DNA of 64,000 nucleotides from Planktosalinus sp963975935 (GTDB taxonomy: Bacteria; Bacteroidota; Bacteroidia; Flavobacteriales; Flavobacteriaceae): the NCBI GenBank assembly GCA_963975935.1, contig CAXBIQ010000007.1:121617-185616 (forward strand), read 5' to 3'. Below, piece after piece: positions 26,873 through 36,108 of this stretch (position 1 is the first letter of the stretch; every line of letters begins with the position of its first letter). Under the pieces are notes generated by a model that saw nothing but the letters and a program-made list of their open reading frames with translations, ran no database searches and was not told where the DNA came from. The position numbers and the translations under genes are program-made.

Positions 26873-29359
26873 ATGATCAGAACTTTATTTGCGCTACTCT
26901 TTTCTTTTGCCTTCTTAACATCGGCTTTTGCTCAACAGCCCTTAAAACCCACATCTTCACAAATTTATGAATCTATTAAAAAACTTAATTTTCTGGGAAG
27001 TGCTTTATATATAGCGGCACATCCCGATGATGAAAATACACGGTTGATTTCTCATTTATCAAACCATATCAAAGCAAGAACTGCATACCTGTCTGTTACA
27101 CGGGGCGATGGTGGGCAAAACCTTATTGGTCCTGAATTGAGGGATTTACTGGGTGTTATCCGCACATATGAGCTTCTTGAAGCACGCAAAACAGACGGCG
27201 GTGAACAATACTTTACGCGCGCAGTTGACTTTGGTTATTCCAAAAGCCCTGACGAAACGTTTTCTTTTTGGGGAAATAAAGAAGTTTTAAGCGATGTTGT
27301 TTTAGCCATCAGGAAATTTCGTCCTGATGTGATTATCAACCGCTTCAATCACCGCACCCCGGGCACAACACACGGCCACCACACTGCTTCGGCTATTTTG
27401 GGACTGGAAGCTTTTGAACTTTCAGGTGATGCTTCAGCATTTCCCGAACAATTAAAAATCACAACTCCCTGGCAACCCAAACGCATTTTTTTCAACACCT
27501 CATGGTGGTTTTACGGAAGCCAGGAAAATTTTGAAAAAGCAGATAAGTCAAACCTTGTAGCTCTCCAAACGGGAAAATACTATCCGTCACTAGGACTTTC
27601 AAATGGTGAAATTGCAGCCTTAAGCAGAAGCAAACATCAATCTCAAGGCTTCGGTAATACCGGTGTGCGTGGTGAAGACACAGAATATCTCGAAATCTTG
27701 AAGGGAGACATGCCAAAAGATGAGTCCGATCTTTTTGAAGGAATCAACACCGGCTGGTCCCGCATTGAAGGCGGCGAAGCTATTGGTGAAATTTTATATA
27801 AAGTGCAGCAGAACTTTGATTTTTCCAATCCGGCAGCCAGCGTTCCGGAGCTGGTTAAAGCATACACCCTCCTTAAAAACCGAACAGATTACTGGGGAGT
27901 CCAAAAAACCAAGGAAATCAAAAACATCATAGCAGCCTGCAGCGGACTTTTTCTTGAAGCAGTTACAGACAGTCAAAGTGCTACACGGCAAACAAATGTA
28001 AATATTGAACTGGAAGCTATAAACCGGTCAGATGTTCCTATGCAACTCGTTGATGTGCGTTTCCAAAACCAAAACTTGTTTCAAAACACACAGCCTCTGG
28101 AAAGCAATACACGCTTTAATCACAAAAATGAAATACTCATACCCAAAGACACCCCCTTTACTTCTGCTTACTGGCTTAAAAATGAAGGTACTGTTGGACT
28201 TCAAAATGTCAGAGAACTTGAATATATCGGGATGCCCCGTCTGGAAGAAACCTTCCCTGTTACCTTCAAAATTGCTTTATTTGGTGAAACCATATCCTTT
28301 ACCCGAAATCTGGTCTATAAATACAACAGTCCGGTAACGGGAGAAGTCTATCAACCTTTTCAGGTAATCCCTGAAGTTACCGGACATTTTTCTGATGATG
28401 TTTTCCTCTTTCCCGATGCACAACCCAAAACAATTACAGTAAGGCTTGAAGCCGAAAGAGAGAACCTCTCAGGAATGCTCTCCATCAACCATCCTGACGG
28501 CTGGAGCGTGAGTGCACCCCAAGCTTTCCAAATGGTTTCCAAAGGGGAAGTAAAAACATTCACTTTCACGGTCACACCGCCATCAACCCAAAATGAAGGA
28601 AATCTGAGCCTTTTAATGCAGGTGGGCGATTCATTTTACACCAACAAAAAAACAACCATAGACTATTCCCACATCCCTTTTCAACATGTGTTGCTCCCTG
28701 CAAAAGCGAAGGTAGCACGCATTAACATAGAAAAACGCGGTGATAATATTGGCTACATTATGGGTGCCGGTGATGCAGTTCCGCTTGGTTTACGGCAAAT
28801 TGGATACCGGGTAACCGAAATCAACCCTGAAACCATTACAAAAGAAAACTTAACAGCTTTTGATGCTGTGGTTGTGGGCATCAGGGCATACAACACGATT
28901 GAGTCTTTAAAATTCAAACAGCAATTGCTATTTGACTACGTCGCTCAGGGCGGAAATGTAATTTTACAATACAATGTATCCCGGGGTCTGGTTACAGATT
29001 CACTTGCACCTTATGACCTTGACCTGTCACGTGATCGTGTAACAGATGAAGAATCACCGATAACCTTCCTTGCAAAAGACCACCCTGCATTGAATACACC
29101 GAATAAAATAAGCCAAAATGACTTTGATTCCTGGGTACAGGAACGCGGTTTGTATTTTCCTGACAGTTGGGCAAAAGAGTTTACCCCTGTCCTGAGAATG
29201 AACGATCCCGGAGAAAATCCTGTTGATGGGGCTTTGCTCATAGCCAAGCATGGCAAAGGCCATTTTGTTTACACCGGACTCAGTTTTTTCAGGCAATTGC
29301 CGGCCGGGGTTTTGGGAGCGTTCCGTTTGTTTGCAAATTTGTTATCTTTAGAAAATTAA
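26873..29359 (+). CDS. Secreted PIG-L family deacetylase
   Basis: An 828-residue exported protein. A signal peptide (about 1-20, ending AFAQQ) is followed by a LmbE/PIG-L zinc deacetylase domain with the metal motif AAHPDDE near residue 50 and THGHHTAS providing the third metal His. PIG-L enzymes remove acetyl from N-acetylglucosamine-type sugars. The long C-terminal part is beta-rich and ends in a domain resembling a glutamine-amidotransferase-like or BPL-like fold (VGIRAYNTIESLKFKQQLLF). ATG 26873 is preferred over an in-frame TTG six bases upstream. Confidence 0.82.
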   Translation: MIRTLFALLFSFAFLTSAFAQQPLKPTSSQIYESIKKLNFLGSALYIAAHPDDENTRLISHLSNHIKARTAYLSVTRGDGGQNLIGPELRDLLGVIRTYELLEARKTDGGEQYFTRAVDFGYSKSPDETFSFWGNKEVLSDVVLAIRKFRPDVIINRFNHRTPGTTHGHHTASAILGLEAFELSGDASAFPEQLKITTPWQPKRIFFNTSWWFYGSQENFEKADKSNLVALQTGKYYPSLGLSNGEIAALSRSKHQSQGFGNTGVRGEDTEYLEILKGDMPKDESDLFEGINTGWSRIEGGEAIGEILYKVQQNFDFSNPAASVPELVKAYTLLKNRTDYWGVQKTKEIKNIIAACSGLFLEAVTDSQSATRQTNVNIELEAINRSDVPMQLVDVRFQNQNLFQNTQPLESNTRFNHKNEILIPKDTPFTSAYWLKNEGTVGLQNVRELEYIGMPRLEETFPVTFKIALFGETISFTRNLVYKYNSPVTGEVYQPFQVIPEVTGHFSDDVFLFPDAQPKTITVRLEAERENLSGMLSINHPDGWSVSAPQAFQMVSKGEVKTFTFTVTPPSTQNEGNLSLLMQVGDSFYTNKKTTIDYSHIPFQHVLLPAKAKVARINIEKRGDNIGYIMGAGDAVPLGLRQIGYRVTEINPETITKENLTAFDAVVVGIRAYNTIESLKFKQQLLFDYVAQGGNVILQYNVSRGLVTDSLAPYDLDLSRDRVTDEESPITFLAKDHPALNTPNKISQNDFDSWVQERGLYFPDSWAKEFTPVLRMNDPGENPVDGALLIAKHGKGHFVYTGLSFFRQLPAGVLGAFRLFANLLSLEN

Positions 29360-29383
29360 TAACAAAACACAATACTATATACT

Positions 29384-29491
29384 GTGCAAAAACCTGAAAA
29401 ATATATCTGGAAAAAAGAATATACCTGGGTATTGCTGGCCAATGCCATTTACATTGTTTTATTTTATTTTTTAATGACTTCATTTACCTGA
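29384..29491 (+). CDS. 35-residue single-helix membrane microprotein upstream of symporter
   Basis: From GTG 29384 to TGA 29489-29491 the frame encodes MQKPEKYIWKKEYTW, then a hydrophobic helix (about residues 16-33) and a short end. An in-frame TAA at 29360-29362 shuts the frame upstream, and no ATG is available before the helix, so GTG is the only sensible start. It ends one base before the ATG of the sodium:solute symporter, a spacing typical of coupled translation. Small helical subunits encoded just before SSS transporters are known elsewhere (for example DUF997 with PanF, DUF4212), but this one is much shorter. A real gene is likely; function unknown. Confidence 0.6.
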   Translation: MQKPEKYIWKKEYTWVLLANAIYIVLFYFLMTSFT

Positions 29492-29492
29492 T

Positions 29493-31184
29493 ATGCACAG
29501 TATTGATTGGATTGTCCTTTTAGCAACGTTGGTTTTTATTGTAGCTTATGGTGTATGGAAAACCCGGGGCAGCAAAAATGTTCAGGACTTTTTAAAGGGC
29601 GGTAACACCTCAAACTGGTGGACCATCGGGCTTTCTGTAATGGCAACCCAGGCCAGCGCCATTACGTTTCTTTCAACTCCCGGACAGGCTTTTCATGACG
29701 GAATGGGCTTTGTGCAGTTTTATTTTGGATTGCCCATCGCTATGGTAGTGATTTGTATGGTTTTTATTCCGCTGTACCACCGTCTGAAGGTGTATACAGC
29801 TTATGAATTTCTTGAAAACCGTTTTGATTTAAAAACACGGTCTTTAACGGCTATCCTTTTTCTTGTACAACGGGGTCTGGCTGCCGGTATTACTATTTTT
29901 GCCCCTTCCATCATCCTCTCTGCCGTGCTGGGGTGGAATTTATTTTTCCTGAATATCTTTATCGGAATTTTAGTTATTATTTACACCGTTTCCGGAGGGA
30001 CCAATGCTGTGAGTATCACACAAAAGCAACAAATGGCTGTCATCTTTGCCGGGATGTTTGCCGCCTTTTTTATTATCATAAATTACCTGCCGGAAAACAT
30101 CAGTTTTGGCAATGCCCTGGAAATCGCTGCAGCAAGCGGTAAAATGGACATCATAGATTTTTCTTTCAATTTTGACAACCGGTATACATTCTGGAGTGGC
30201 ATTATTGGGGGGACTTTTTTGGCGCTATCCTATTTTGGAACTGACCAAAGCCAGGTGCAGCGTTACCTTTCAGGAAAATCTGTCAGGCAAAGTCAGATGG
30301 GGCTCATTATGAACGGCCTGCTGAAAGTACCCATGCAGTTTTTCATCCTTTTGGTGGGTGTGATGGTTTTTGTATTTTATCAGTTTAATGCCTCTCCGCT
30401 CAATTTTAACCCGGTAGCCACAGAGAGTGTTGTCAATTCTGAATATGCGGAGTCTTACCGGGAACTGGAAACCAAACAAGCGTTGAACTTTGAAGCCAGA
30501 CAAACTGCGGTTTTTGATTTCTCCGGTGCTGAAAGTGGTGTCCAGAAGGAAGCTTACCGTGAAACGATCATCAAGTTAGAAGAACAGGATCTTGCATACC
30601 GCGCAGAAGCAAAAGAGCTTATCAGCAAATCCAGTTCTTTGATTGAAACAAATGATAAGGATTATGTGTTTATCCACTTTATCCTCAACAACCTTCCGCG
30701 TGGTATCATTGGATTGTTGCTTGCCGTAATTTTAAGTGCGGCTATGTCTTCCACAGCATCAGAACTGAATGCTTTGGGAACCACCACCACAATGGACTTG
30801 TATAAAAGAAATCACGGAAGAGAAGAAGATGAAACCCACTACCTGAAAGCCTCAAAATGGTTTACCTTACTTTGGGGCATTGTTGCCATTGTTATTGCCT
30901 GTGTAGCAAATTTGTTTGATAATCTCATTCAATTGGTCAATATTATAGGTTCAATCTTTTACGGAAACGTGCTGGGAATATTCCTGCTCGCCTTTTTTAT
31001 AAAGTATGTCAGAGGAAATGCCGTGTTTGTCGCGGCGCTTATAACCCAGGCCATTATAGTATTTATTTGGGCGATGGATTGGTTTCCATACCTGTGGCTG
31101 AATTTATTTGGATGCGTTCTTGTGATGGGAATTGCAATCATCCTTCAGACATTCAATAAAAACACAGTGGATACATCCGGTTAG
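29493..31184 (+). CDS. Sodium:solute symporter (SSS family)
   Basis: Sodium-coupled uptake of an organic solute, 563 residues with about 13 membrane helices. Family features: MATQASAITFLSTPGQAF near residue 50, YTVSGGTNAV near 165, and AAMSSTASELNALGTTTTMDLYKR near 415, which carries the sodium-site serines and threonines. A hydrophilic stretch of about 70 residues (about 310-380) splits the later helices and is rich in Glu and Ala. Substrate cannot be read from sequence; the neighbouring PIG-L deacetylase hints at a sugar derivative. Confidence 0.88.
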   Translation: MHSIDWIVLLATLVFIVAYGVWKTRGSKNVQDFLKGGNTSNWWTIGLSVMATQASAITFLSTPGQAFHDGMGFVQFYFGLPIAMVVICMVFIPLYHRLKVYTAYEFLENRFDLKTRSLTAILFLVQRGLAAGITIFAPSIILSAVLGWNLFFLNIFIGILVIIYTVSGGTNAVSITQKQQMAVIFAGMFAAFFIIINYLPENISFGNALEIAAASGKMDIIDFSFNFDNRYTFWSGIIGGTFLALSYFGTDQSQVQRYLSGKSVRQSQMGLIMNGLLKVPMQFFILLVGVMVFVFYQFNASPLNFNPVATESVVNSEYAESYRELETKQALNFEARQTAVFDFSGAESGVQKEAYRETIIKLEEQDLAYRAEAKELISKSSSLIETNDKDYVFIHFILNNLPRGIIGLLLAVILSAAMSSTASELNALGTTTTMDLYKRNHGREEDETHYLKASKWFTLLWGIVAIVIACVANLFDNLIQLVNIIGSIFYGNVLGIFLLAFFIKYVRGNAVFVAALITQAIIVFIWAMDWFPYLWLNLFGCVLVMGIAIILQTFNKNTVDTSG

Positions 31185-31247
31185 ATATTAACCCAATACA
31201 TTCAATACTTCTTTTAAGGGAATAAAGCAATCTGAAGGTATTTTTTT

Positions 31248-32936
31248 TTACCAGCCGCCACCACCGCCGCCACCACCGCCGCCACCGGAAAAACCGCCGC
31301 CACCGCTTCCTGATGAACTCCCCGGAGGTGTGGACGCAGACGAAATCGCAGAAGAAAAACTTCTACCCACAGATGATGAAAACTGCTGTGGCGAAAAAGC
31401 CATTGCTCCTGCAGCACCTGCATACCAGGACGGATTATAATCTTTGACCTCTTGTAACGATTTGGACAAGGCATTTTCAAACTTTTCACCCCATTTGTTC
31501 TCTACGCCTAATGCGATGGCATAAGGCAATAAAGCTTCAAAGCGTTCGACGGTCATATCGGGTTCGTGCAGGGCATCCAGCTTTTTCTGTTCTGCCACTG
31601 AAAGGTACATTTTGAAACCCTCAATTTCATCCATCAGGAACCTTCCTTTACGCGTGGGTGCTTTGATTAAATATGTAAAAACCGCAACCAGAACAATTAA
31701 AAGTATTATTAAAATAATGGGGATTGCCGGAGAAGGCGCAAAGACAAATGTAAAGACAACCAACACCACAGATGCCAGGATACCTTTACCTAGGTAATTG
31801 TAATTCAGGCTAAAGTATTTAGGCTGCATTTTTTTCTTTAATTCAGCTTTGGCATTTGTTTTTGCTTTTGTAAAACGACCGTGGTTTTTATTATCCAGTG
31901 AGATTTTATCACCTTTGGAAAACAAGGCAGTTGAGAGGGCATTCTCTTCCGGAGAAAGTATGTCTGCGTTTTTAGTTACCCGGTCAAGGGTATATTTCTT
32001 TTTCAAATTGATGATTTTCAAATGTCCCTTGACACCCATATTTACGATCGCAGCCGTAAAAGCACGCTGAGTGAATCCCATTTGTATCAGGTATGCCACC
32101 TCGGCCGGACTAAAGCCCGCAGGTGGATCAAATAAGGGGATAATTGTTCCCTTTGGTGGGTCAACACCCACTTTCTTCCAGGCACGATAGTAGAGCCAAA
32201 AAACAATAATTAATCCGAAAATTGCCAGGAGGACATGAAAATTACTTTTAAAAAAATAGCCGGCTTCTTCAAGGGCAGTTGGTTCTTTTATAAAACCTTT
32301 TGGCCAGGCAACGGCAAAGGAAAGTTGCTCCCTTGGAAGTAGTATTTCATCGGTTGCAATTCTAACCGTATTGTCTTTAGAAACAATGGTACACTTACAG
32401 GTAGTGGAACCAAAAGTACCTGAAAAGGCATCCAATTGTGACACAGTGGCTCCTTCCGGTAAGGTTACGGTGACTTCGGCTTTTTCAATGGGAAAAATCC
32501 AATCTGCACCAATGGCGTTAAAATAAAGTTCGTCATATTCTTCAAAAAAACCTATTTGACGTGTGGTGCGGTATATCAAGGTATAGGTATACACATCTGG
32601 TGTCAGGAATTTCATCTTGTTTCCAATGTAAACCGTAACACCGTTGCTTTCCCCTTCAGTAAAAAACGGTTCTTCTACCCCGTCTTTCAATACCTTAACC
32701 ACTTCAAAGCCCACTTTATAACGCGTACCTGCTTTATCTTTATAAGTAGTGGGAAAAGCACGGTAAATCCCTCTTTTGATATCTTTTCTTTCTGCTTTTA
32801 CTGTAATGTCTTCCTGCACTAAAATATCGCCGGAGGCTTCAACTTCAATATGTGATTTATACTCAAGGATGCGCTCCTGTGAAAAGACAGACAGGGTAAG
32901 GAAAAGAGTAAATAAGAAGGATACAAATATTTTCAT
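31248..32936 (-). CDS. DUF2207 membrane protein with glycine-rich tail
   Basis: A 562-residue protein when started at ATG 32936 (MKIFVSFLFTLFLTLSVFSQ, a clear signal peptide); an upstream in-frame ATG would add 16 residues that overlap the lemA end. The periplasmic DUF2207 domain follows, with GIYRAFPT as its hallmark. Then come membrane helices near 240-260 and 390-430 and a cytoplasmic region. The C-terminus is low complexity, ending in eleven glycines and Trp. DUF2207 genes commonly follow lemA, as here 10 bp downstream, and the pair is thought to act together at the membrane. Exact role unknown. Confidence 0.85.
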   Translation of the reverse strand: MKIFVSFLFTLFLTLSVFSQERILEYKSHIEVEASGDILVQEDITVKAERKDIKRGIYRAFPTTYKDKAGTRYKVGFEVVKVLKDGVEEPFFTEGESNGVTVYIGNKMKFLTPDVYTYTLIYRTTRQIGFFEEYDELYFNAIGADWIFPIEKAEVTVTLPEGATVSQLDAFSGTFGSTTCKCTIVSKDNTVRIATDEILLPREQLSFAVAWPKGFIKEPTALEEAGYFFKSNFHVLLAIFGLIIVFWLYYRAWKKVGVDPPKGTIIPLFDPPAGFSPAEVAYLIQMGFTQRAFTAAIVNMGVKGHLKIINLKKKYTLDRVTKNADILSPEENALSTALFSKGDKISLDNKNHGRFTKAKTNAKAELKKKMQPKYFSLNYNYLGKGILASVVLVVFTFVFAPSPAIPIILIILLIVLVAVFTYLIKAPTRKGRFLMDEIEGFKMYLSVAEQKKLDALHEPDMTVERFEALLPYAIALGVENKWGEKFENALSKSLQEVKDYNPSWYAGAAGAMAFSPQQFSSSVGRSFSSAISSASTPPGSSSGSGGGGFSGGGGGGGGGGGW

Positions 32937-32946
32937 TAAATCTATT

Positions 32947-33495
32947 CTAAAATATAACATCGGGAACTGCCCGCTCGGTTTCATTCTTTATATCAAAGTA
33001 ATCGCGTTGGGAATGACTGGCGGCATTTGCAACCAGATTTGACGGGAATTGCTCAATCAGAATATTGTAATTCCTTACACTACCGTTATAATAACGACGT
33101 GCCCTTTGCAGGTCATGTTCCACTTTGGACAGCTCGCGCTGTAAATCCAGAAAATTCACATTGGCTTTTAATTCGGGATAATTTTCCACAACCACAAAAA
33201 GGTTTCCCAGCGCTTTTGACAGCCCTACTTCTGCAGCTTCCTGCTCTTTTACAGTCTTGGCTTCAACACCGCGGTTGCGCAGGTGCGTGATGCTTTCAAA
33301 AAGGGTTTTCTCGTGGGAAGCATAGCCTTTTACAACTTTCACAATAGTGGGAATCAAATCGTGGCGCTTCTGAAGTTGCACATCTATTCCACTCCACGCT
33401 TCATCAACCATATTGCGAAGTTTGATGAGTTTGTTGTATATATAAATCGTATAAATGGTAAAAACCAGTAAAAAGAGTATAAGATAATATGTCAT
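32947..33495 (-). CDS. LemA family protein
   Basis: A 182-residue protein with an N-terminal membrane helix (about 3-20) and a long four-helix coiled domain. The VDEAWSGIDVQLQKRHDLIPTIV stretch is the family signature, and ARRYYNGSVRNYN is the second conserved block. LemA proteins sit in the inner membrane with the helical bundle outside; function is unresolved. First gene of the lemA-DUF2207 operon. Confidence 0.92.
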   Translation of the reverse strand: MTYYLILFLLVFTIYTIYIYNKLIKLRNMVDEAWSGIDVQLQKRHDLIPTIVKVVKGYASHEKTLFESITHLRNRGVEAKTVKEQEAAEVGLSKALGNLFVVVENYPELKANVNFLDLQRELSKVEHDLQRARRYYNGSVRNYNILIEQFPSNLVANAASHSQRDYFDIKNETERAVPDVIF

Positions 33496-33572
33496 GGTCG
33501 TTTTTTAAACTGATTTAAAGATACTAGTTTTTAATTATATACAAAGAACCGCTAATAATCTTTATCGAATTA

Positions 33573-33605
33573 AAAAGGACTCCCCTGATAATGAGAAGTC
33601 CTTTT
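33573..33605 (-). terminator. Rho-independent terminator after aconitase
   Basis: AAAAGGACT (33573-33581) and AGTCCTTTT (33597-33605) form a 9-bp perfect stem with a 15-base loop; on the minus strand the stem runs into TTTTTAATT. It lies between the aconitase stop and the lemA start. Confidence 0.75.
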
Positions 33606-33633
33606 AAAAAAATATTAATTCTAAAACTCTATT

Positions 33634-35898
33634 TTAAGCGTTTTCCTTTTTAATCAGATTGAGTGCTGAGCCTTCTTTAAACCATTCAATCTGAGCATTA
33701 TTATAAGTATGGTTGGTTTTAATCAGGTTTTTGCTGCCGTCTTTATGAACGAGTTCAATCGTTATTTGTTTGTCTGGAGCGAAGTCTTTCAAATCAATAA
33801 GGTTGAACGTGTCATCTTCCTGAATCAAATCATAATCGGCCTCGTTGGCAAACGTTAAAGCAAGCATACCTTGCTTTTTAAGGTTGGTTTCGTGAATACG
33901 GGCAAATGATTTTACCAATACCACCCGAACACCCAAATGGCGCGGTTGCATGGCAGCGTGTTCCCTGGATGAACCCTCACCGTAGTTGTGGTCCCCAACT
34001 ACAATAGTAGGAATACCCGCTTTTTTGTATTCGCGTTGTACATCAGGTACACCACCATACTCTCCGGTTACCTGGCTTTTTACGAAATTGGTTTTGTTAT
34101 TAAAAGCATTGATAGCACCTATAAGGGTATTGTTTGAAATGTTATCGAGATGTCCCCTGTAACGCAACCACGGACCGGCCATCGAAATGTGGTCTGTAGT
34201 ACATTTTCCAAAGGCTTTGATAAGCAATTTTGCACCGGAAAGGTTTTGACCGTCCCAGGGTGCAAAAGGATCAAGTAATTGAAGGCGTTCAGATTCTTTG
34301 CTCACCTTCACCTCCACACTTCTTCCATCTTCAGTGGGGGCCAAATAGCCATTTTCTTCCACATCGAAACCTTTAGGAGGCAATTCAATACCCTGAGGCA
34401 TTTCAAGCATAACTTCTTCACCGTCTTCATTGATAAGGGTATCTGTCATCGGGTCAAAGTCAAGACGCCCTGAGATAGCAATTGCGGCTACCATTTCGGG
34501 TGAGCCCACAAAAGCATGGGTGTTTGGGTTCCCGTCGGCACGTTTTGAGAAGTTTCTGTTAAAGGAATGAACAATGGTGTTTTTTTCTTCCCCTTTCATA
34601 TCACTCCTGTCCCACTGACCAATACAGGGTCCGCAGGCGTTTGTGAATATCGTGGCGTCAAGGTCTTCAAATATTTTCAGGATGCCGTCGCGTTCTGCAG
34701 TAAACCTGATCTGCTCTGAACCGGGGTTAATCCCAAAGTCTGACTTTGCCTTGATTTTTTTATCTACAGCCTGCTTCGCAATGGATGCAGCGCGGGTTAA
34801 ATCTTCATAAGAACTGTTTGTACATGAACCTATAAGGCCCCATTCCACTTTTAAAGGCCAGTCATTTTCACGGGCTAATTTTCCAAGTTCGCCAACCGGT
34901 GTTGCAAGATCAGGAGTAAAAGGACCGTTGAGATGCGGACGTAATTCAGATAGGTTGATCTCAATTACCTGGTCAAAATACTGCTCAGGATTTGCATATA
35001 CTTCCGGGTCACCGGTAAGGTGTTCTCTTATTTTGTTTGCTTCGTCAGCAATATCATTTCGGTCTGTAGCACGAAGGAAGCGTTCCATAGCATCATCATA
35101 CCCAAAGGTGGATGTGGTCGCCCCTATTTCGGCACCCATATTACAAATAGTTCCTTTTCCGGTGCACGAAAGGTTTTTGGCACCTTCCCCGAAATATTCA
35201 ACGATGGCTCCTGTACCGCCTTTAACTGTGAGGATTCCTGCTACTTTCAAAATAACATCCTTTGATGCAGTCCAGCCACTAAGGCTTCCCGTTAATTTGA
35301 CACCAATGAGCTTTGGAAATTTCAATTCCCACGGCATTCCTGCCATCACATCAACAGCATCTGCACCACCCACTCCCACGGCAACCATTCCCAAACCACC
35401 GGCATTTACCGTGTGTGAGTCTGTACCTATCATCATACCGCCCGGAAACGCATAGTTTTCCAAAACAACCTGGTGGATAATCCCGGCTCCGGGTCTCCAG
35501 AAACCGATACCGTATTTATTTGATACTGATTCCAAAAAGTCAAAAACTTCCTTACTGCTGTCATTGGCCCTTTTTAAATCTTCAAAAGCACCGGATTTTG
35601 CCTGAATGAGGTGATCACAGTGGACTGTTGTGGGAACAGCCACCTTTTCTTTACCGGCCTGCATAAATTGCAGCAAAGCCATTTGAGCAGTGGCATCCTG
35701 ACAAGCAATACGGTCCGGGGCAAAATCCACATAGTCTTTGCCGCGTTTAAACGCTTGTGTGGGGGTTCCATCCCAAAGGTGTGAATAAAGTATTTTTTCT
35801 GATAGTGTAAGCGGTTTTCCTACGATTTCACGTGCTTTGTTTACACGCTCACCCATAGTAGCATACACTTTTTTAATCATGTCAATATCAAAGGCCAT
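33634..35898 (-). CDS. Aconitate hydratase
   Basis: Iron-sulfur enzyme converting citrate to isocitrate in the TCA cycle. The 754-residue protein follows the mitochondrial-type aconitase pattern. The cluster cysteines lie in GSCTNSSYEDL and ACGPCIGQWDR; VGDHNYGEGSSREHAA carries the catalytic serine, and GTDSHT the active-site Asp-His. It stands alone between terminator and promoter. Fumarase at 13934 is the other TCA enzyme in the window. Confidence 0.93.
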   Translation of the reverse strand: MAFDIDMIKKVYATMGERVNKAREIVGKPLTLSEKILYSHLWDGTPTQAFKRGKDYVDFAPDRIACQDATAQMALLQFMQAGKEKVAVPTTVHCDHLIQAKSGAFEDLKRANDSSKEVFDFLESVSNKYGIGFWRPGAGIIHQVVLENYAFPGGMMIGTDSHTVNAGGLGMVAVGVGGADAVDVMAGMPWELKFPKLIGVKLTGSLSGWTASKDVILKVAGILTVKGGTGAIVEYFGEGAKNLSCTGKGTICNMGAEIGATTSTFGYDDAMERFLRATDRNDIADEANKIREHLTGDPEVYANPEQYFDQVIEINLSELRPHLNGPFTPDLATPVGELGKLARENDWPLKVEWGLIGSCTNSSYEDLTRAASIAKQAVDKKIKAKSDFGINPGSEQIRFTAERDGILKIFEDLDATIFTNACGPCIGQWDRSDMKGEEKNTIVHSFNRNFSKRADGNPNTHAFVGSPEMVAAIAISGRLDFDPMTDTLINEDGEEVMLEMPQGIELPPKGFDVEENGYLAPTEDGRSVEVKVSKESERLQLLDPFAPWDGQNLSGAKLLIKAFGKCTTDHISMAGPWLRYRGHLDNISNNTLIGAINAFNNKTNFVKSQVTGEYGGVPDVQREYKKAGIPTIVVGDHNYGEGSSREHAAMQPRHLGVRVVLVKSFARIHETNLKKQGMLALTFANEADYDLIQEDDTFNLIDLKDFAPDKQITIELVHKDGSKNLIKTNHTYNNAQIEWFKEGSALNLIKKENA

Positions 35899-35965
35899 AG
35901 TAATGAAGTTAAGTGTTATATTTTTAAGTTGCTATGAAATTTAGCGCTCTAAATCTCGATGCTTG

Positions 35966-35973
35966 CAAATTTA
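35966..35973 (-). promoter_or_regulatory. Candidate -7 box for aconitase
   Basis: On the minus strand TAAATTTG followed by C, the strong TAnnTTTGC form, about 68 bp before the ATG. This implies a leader near 60 bases. The 210-bp gap to the acyltransferase gene holds nothing else I can identify. Confidence 0.5.
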
Positions 35974-36108
35974 CAAAAATTCAATGTAATTTAAAAATAT
36001 TTAAAGAAATTGCTTTTTTGCTGAATTATATTCAATATAAGCTAATTTTTAGTATATAATATTATCTTATTAACAAGAAAAAATACATAAAATTAACAAC
36101 TTGTCAAT

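Noticed and set aside
31214..31489. 91-residue open frame on the minus strand
   Set aside because: Shifted-frame reading of the glycine-codon run at the DUF2207 end.
34928..35455. 175-residue open frame on the plus strand
   Set aside because: Antisense shadow of aconitase, rich in Ser and Pro as such shadows are.
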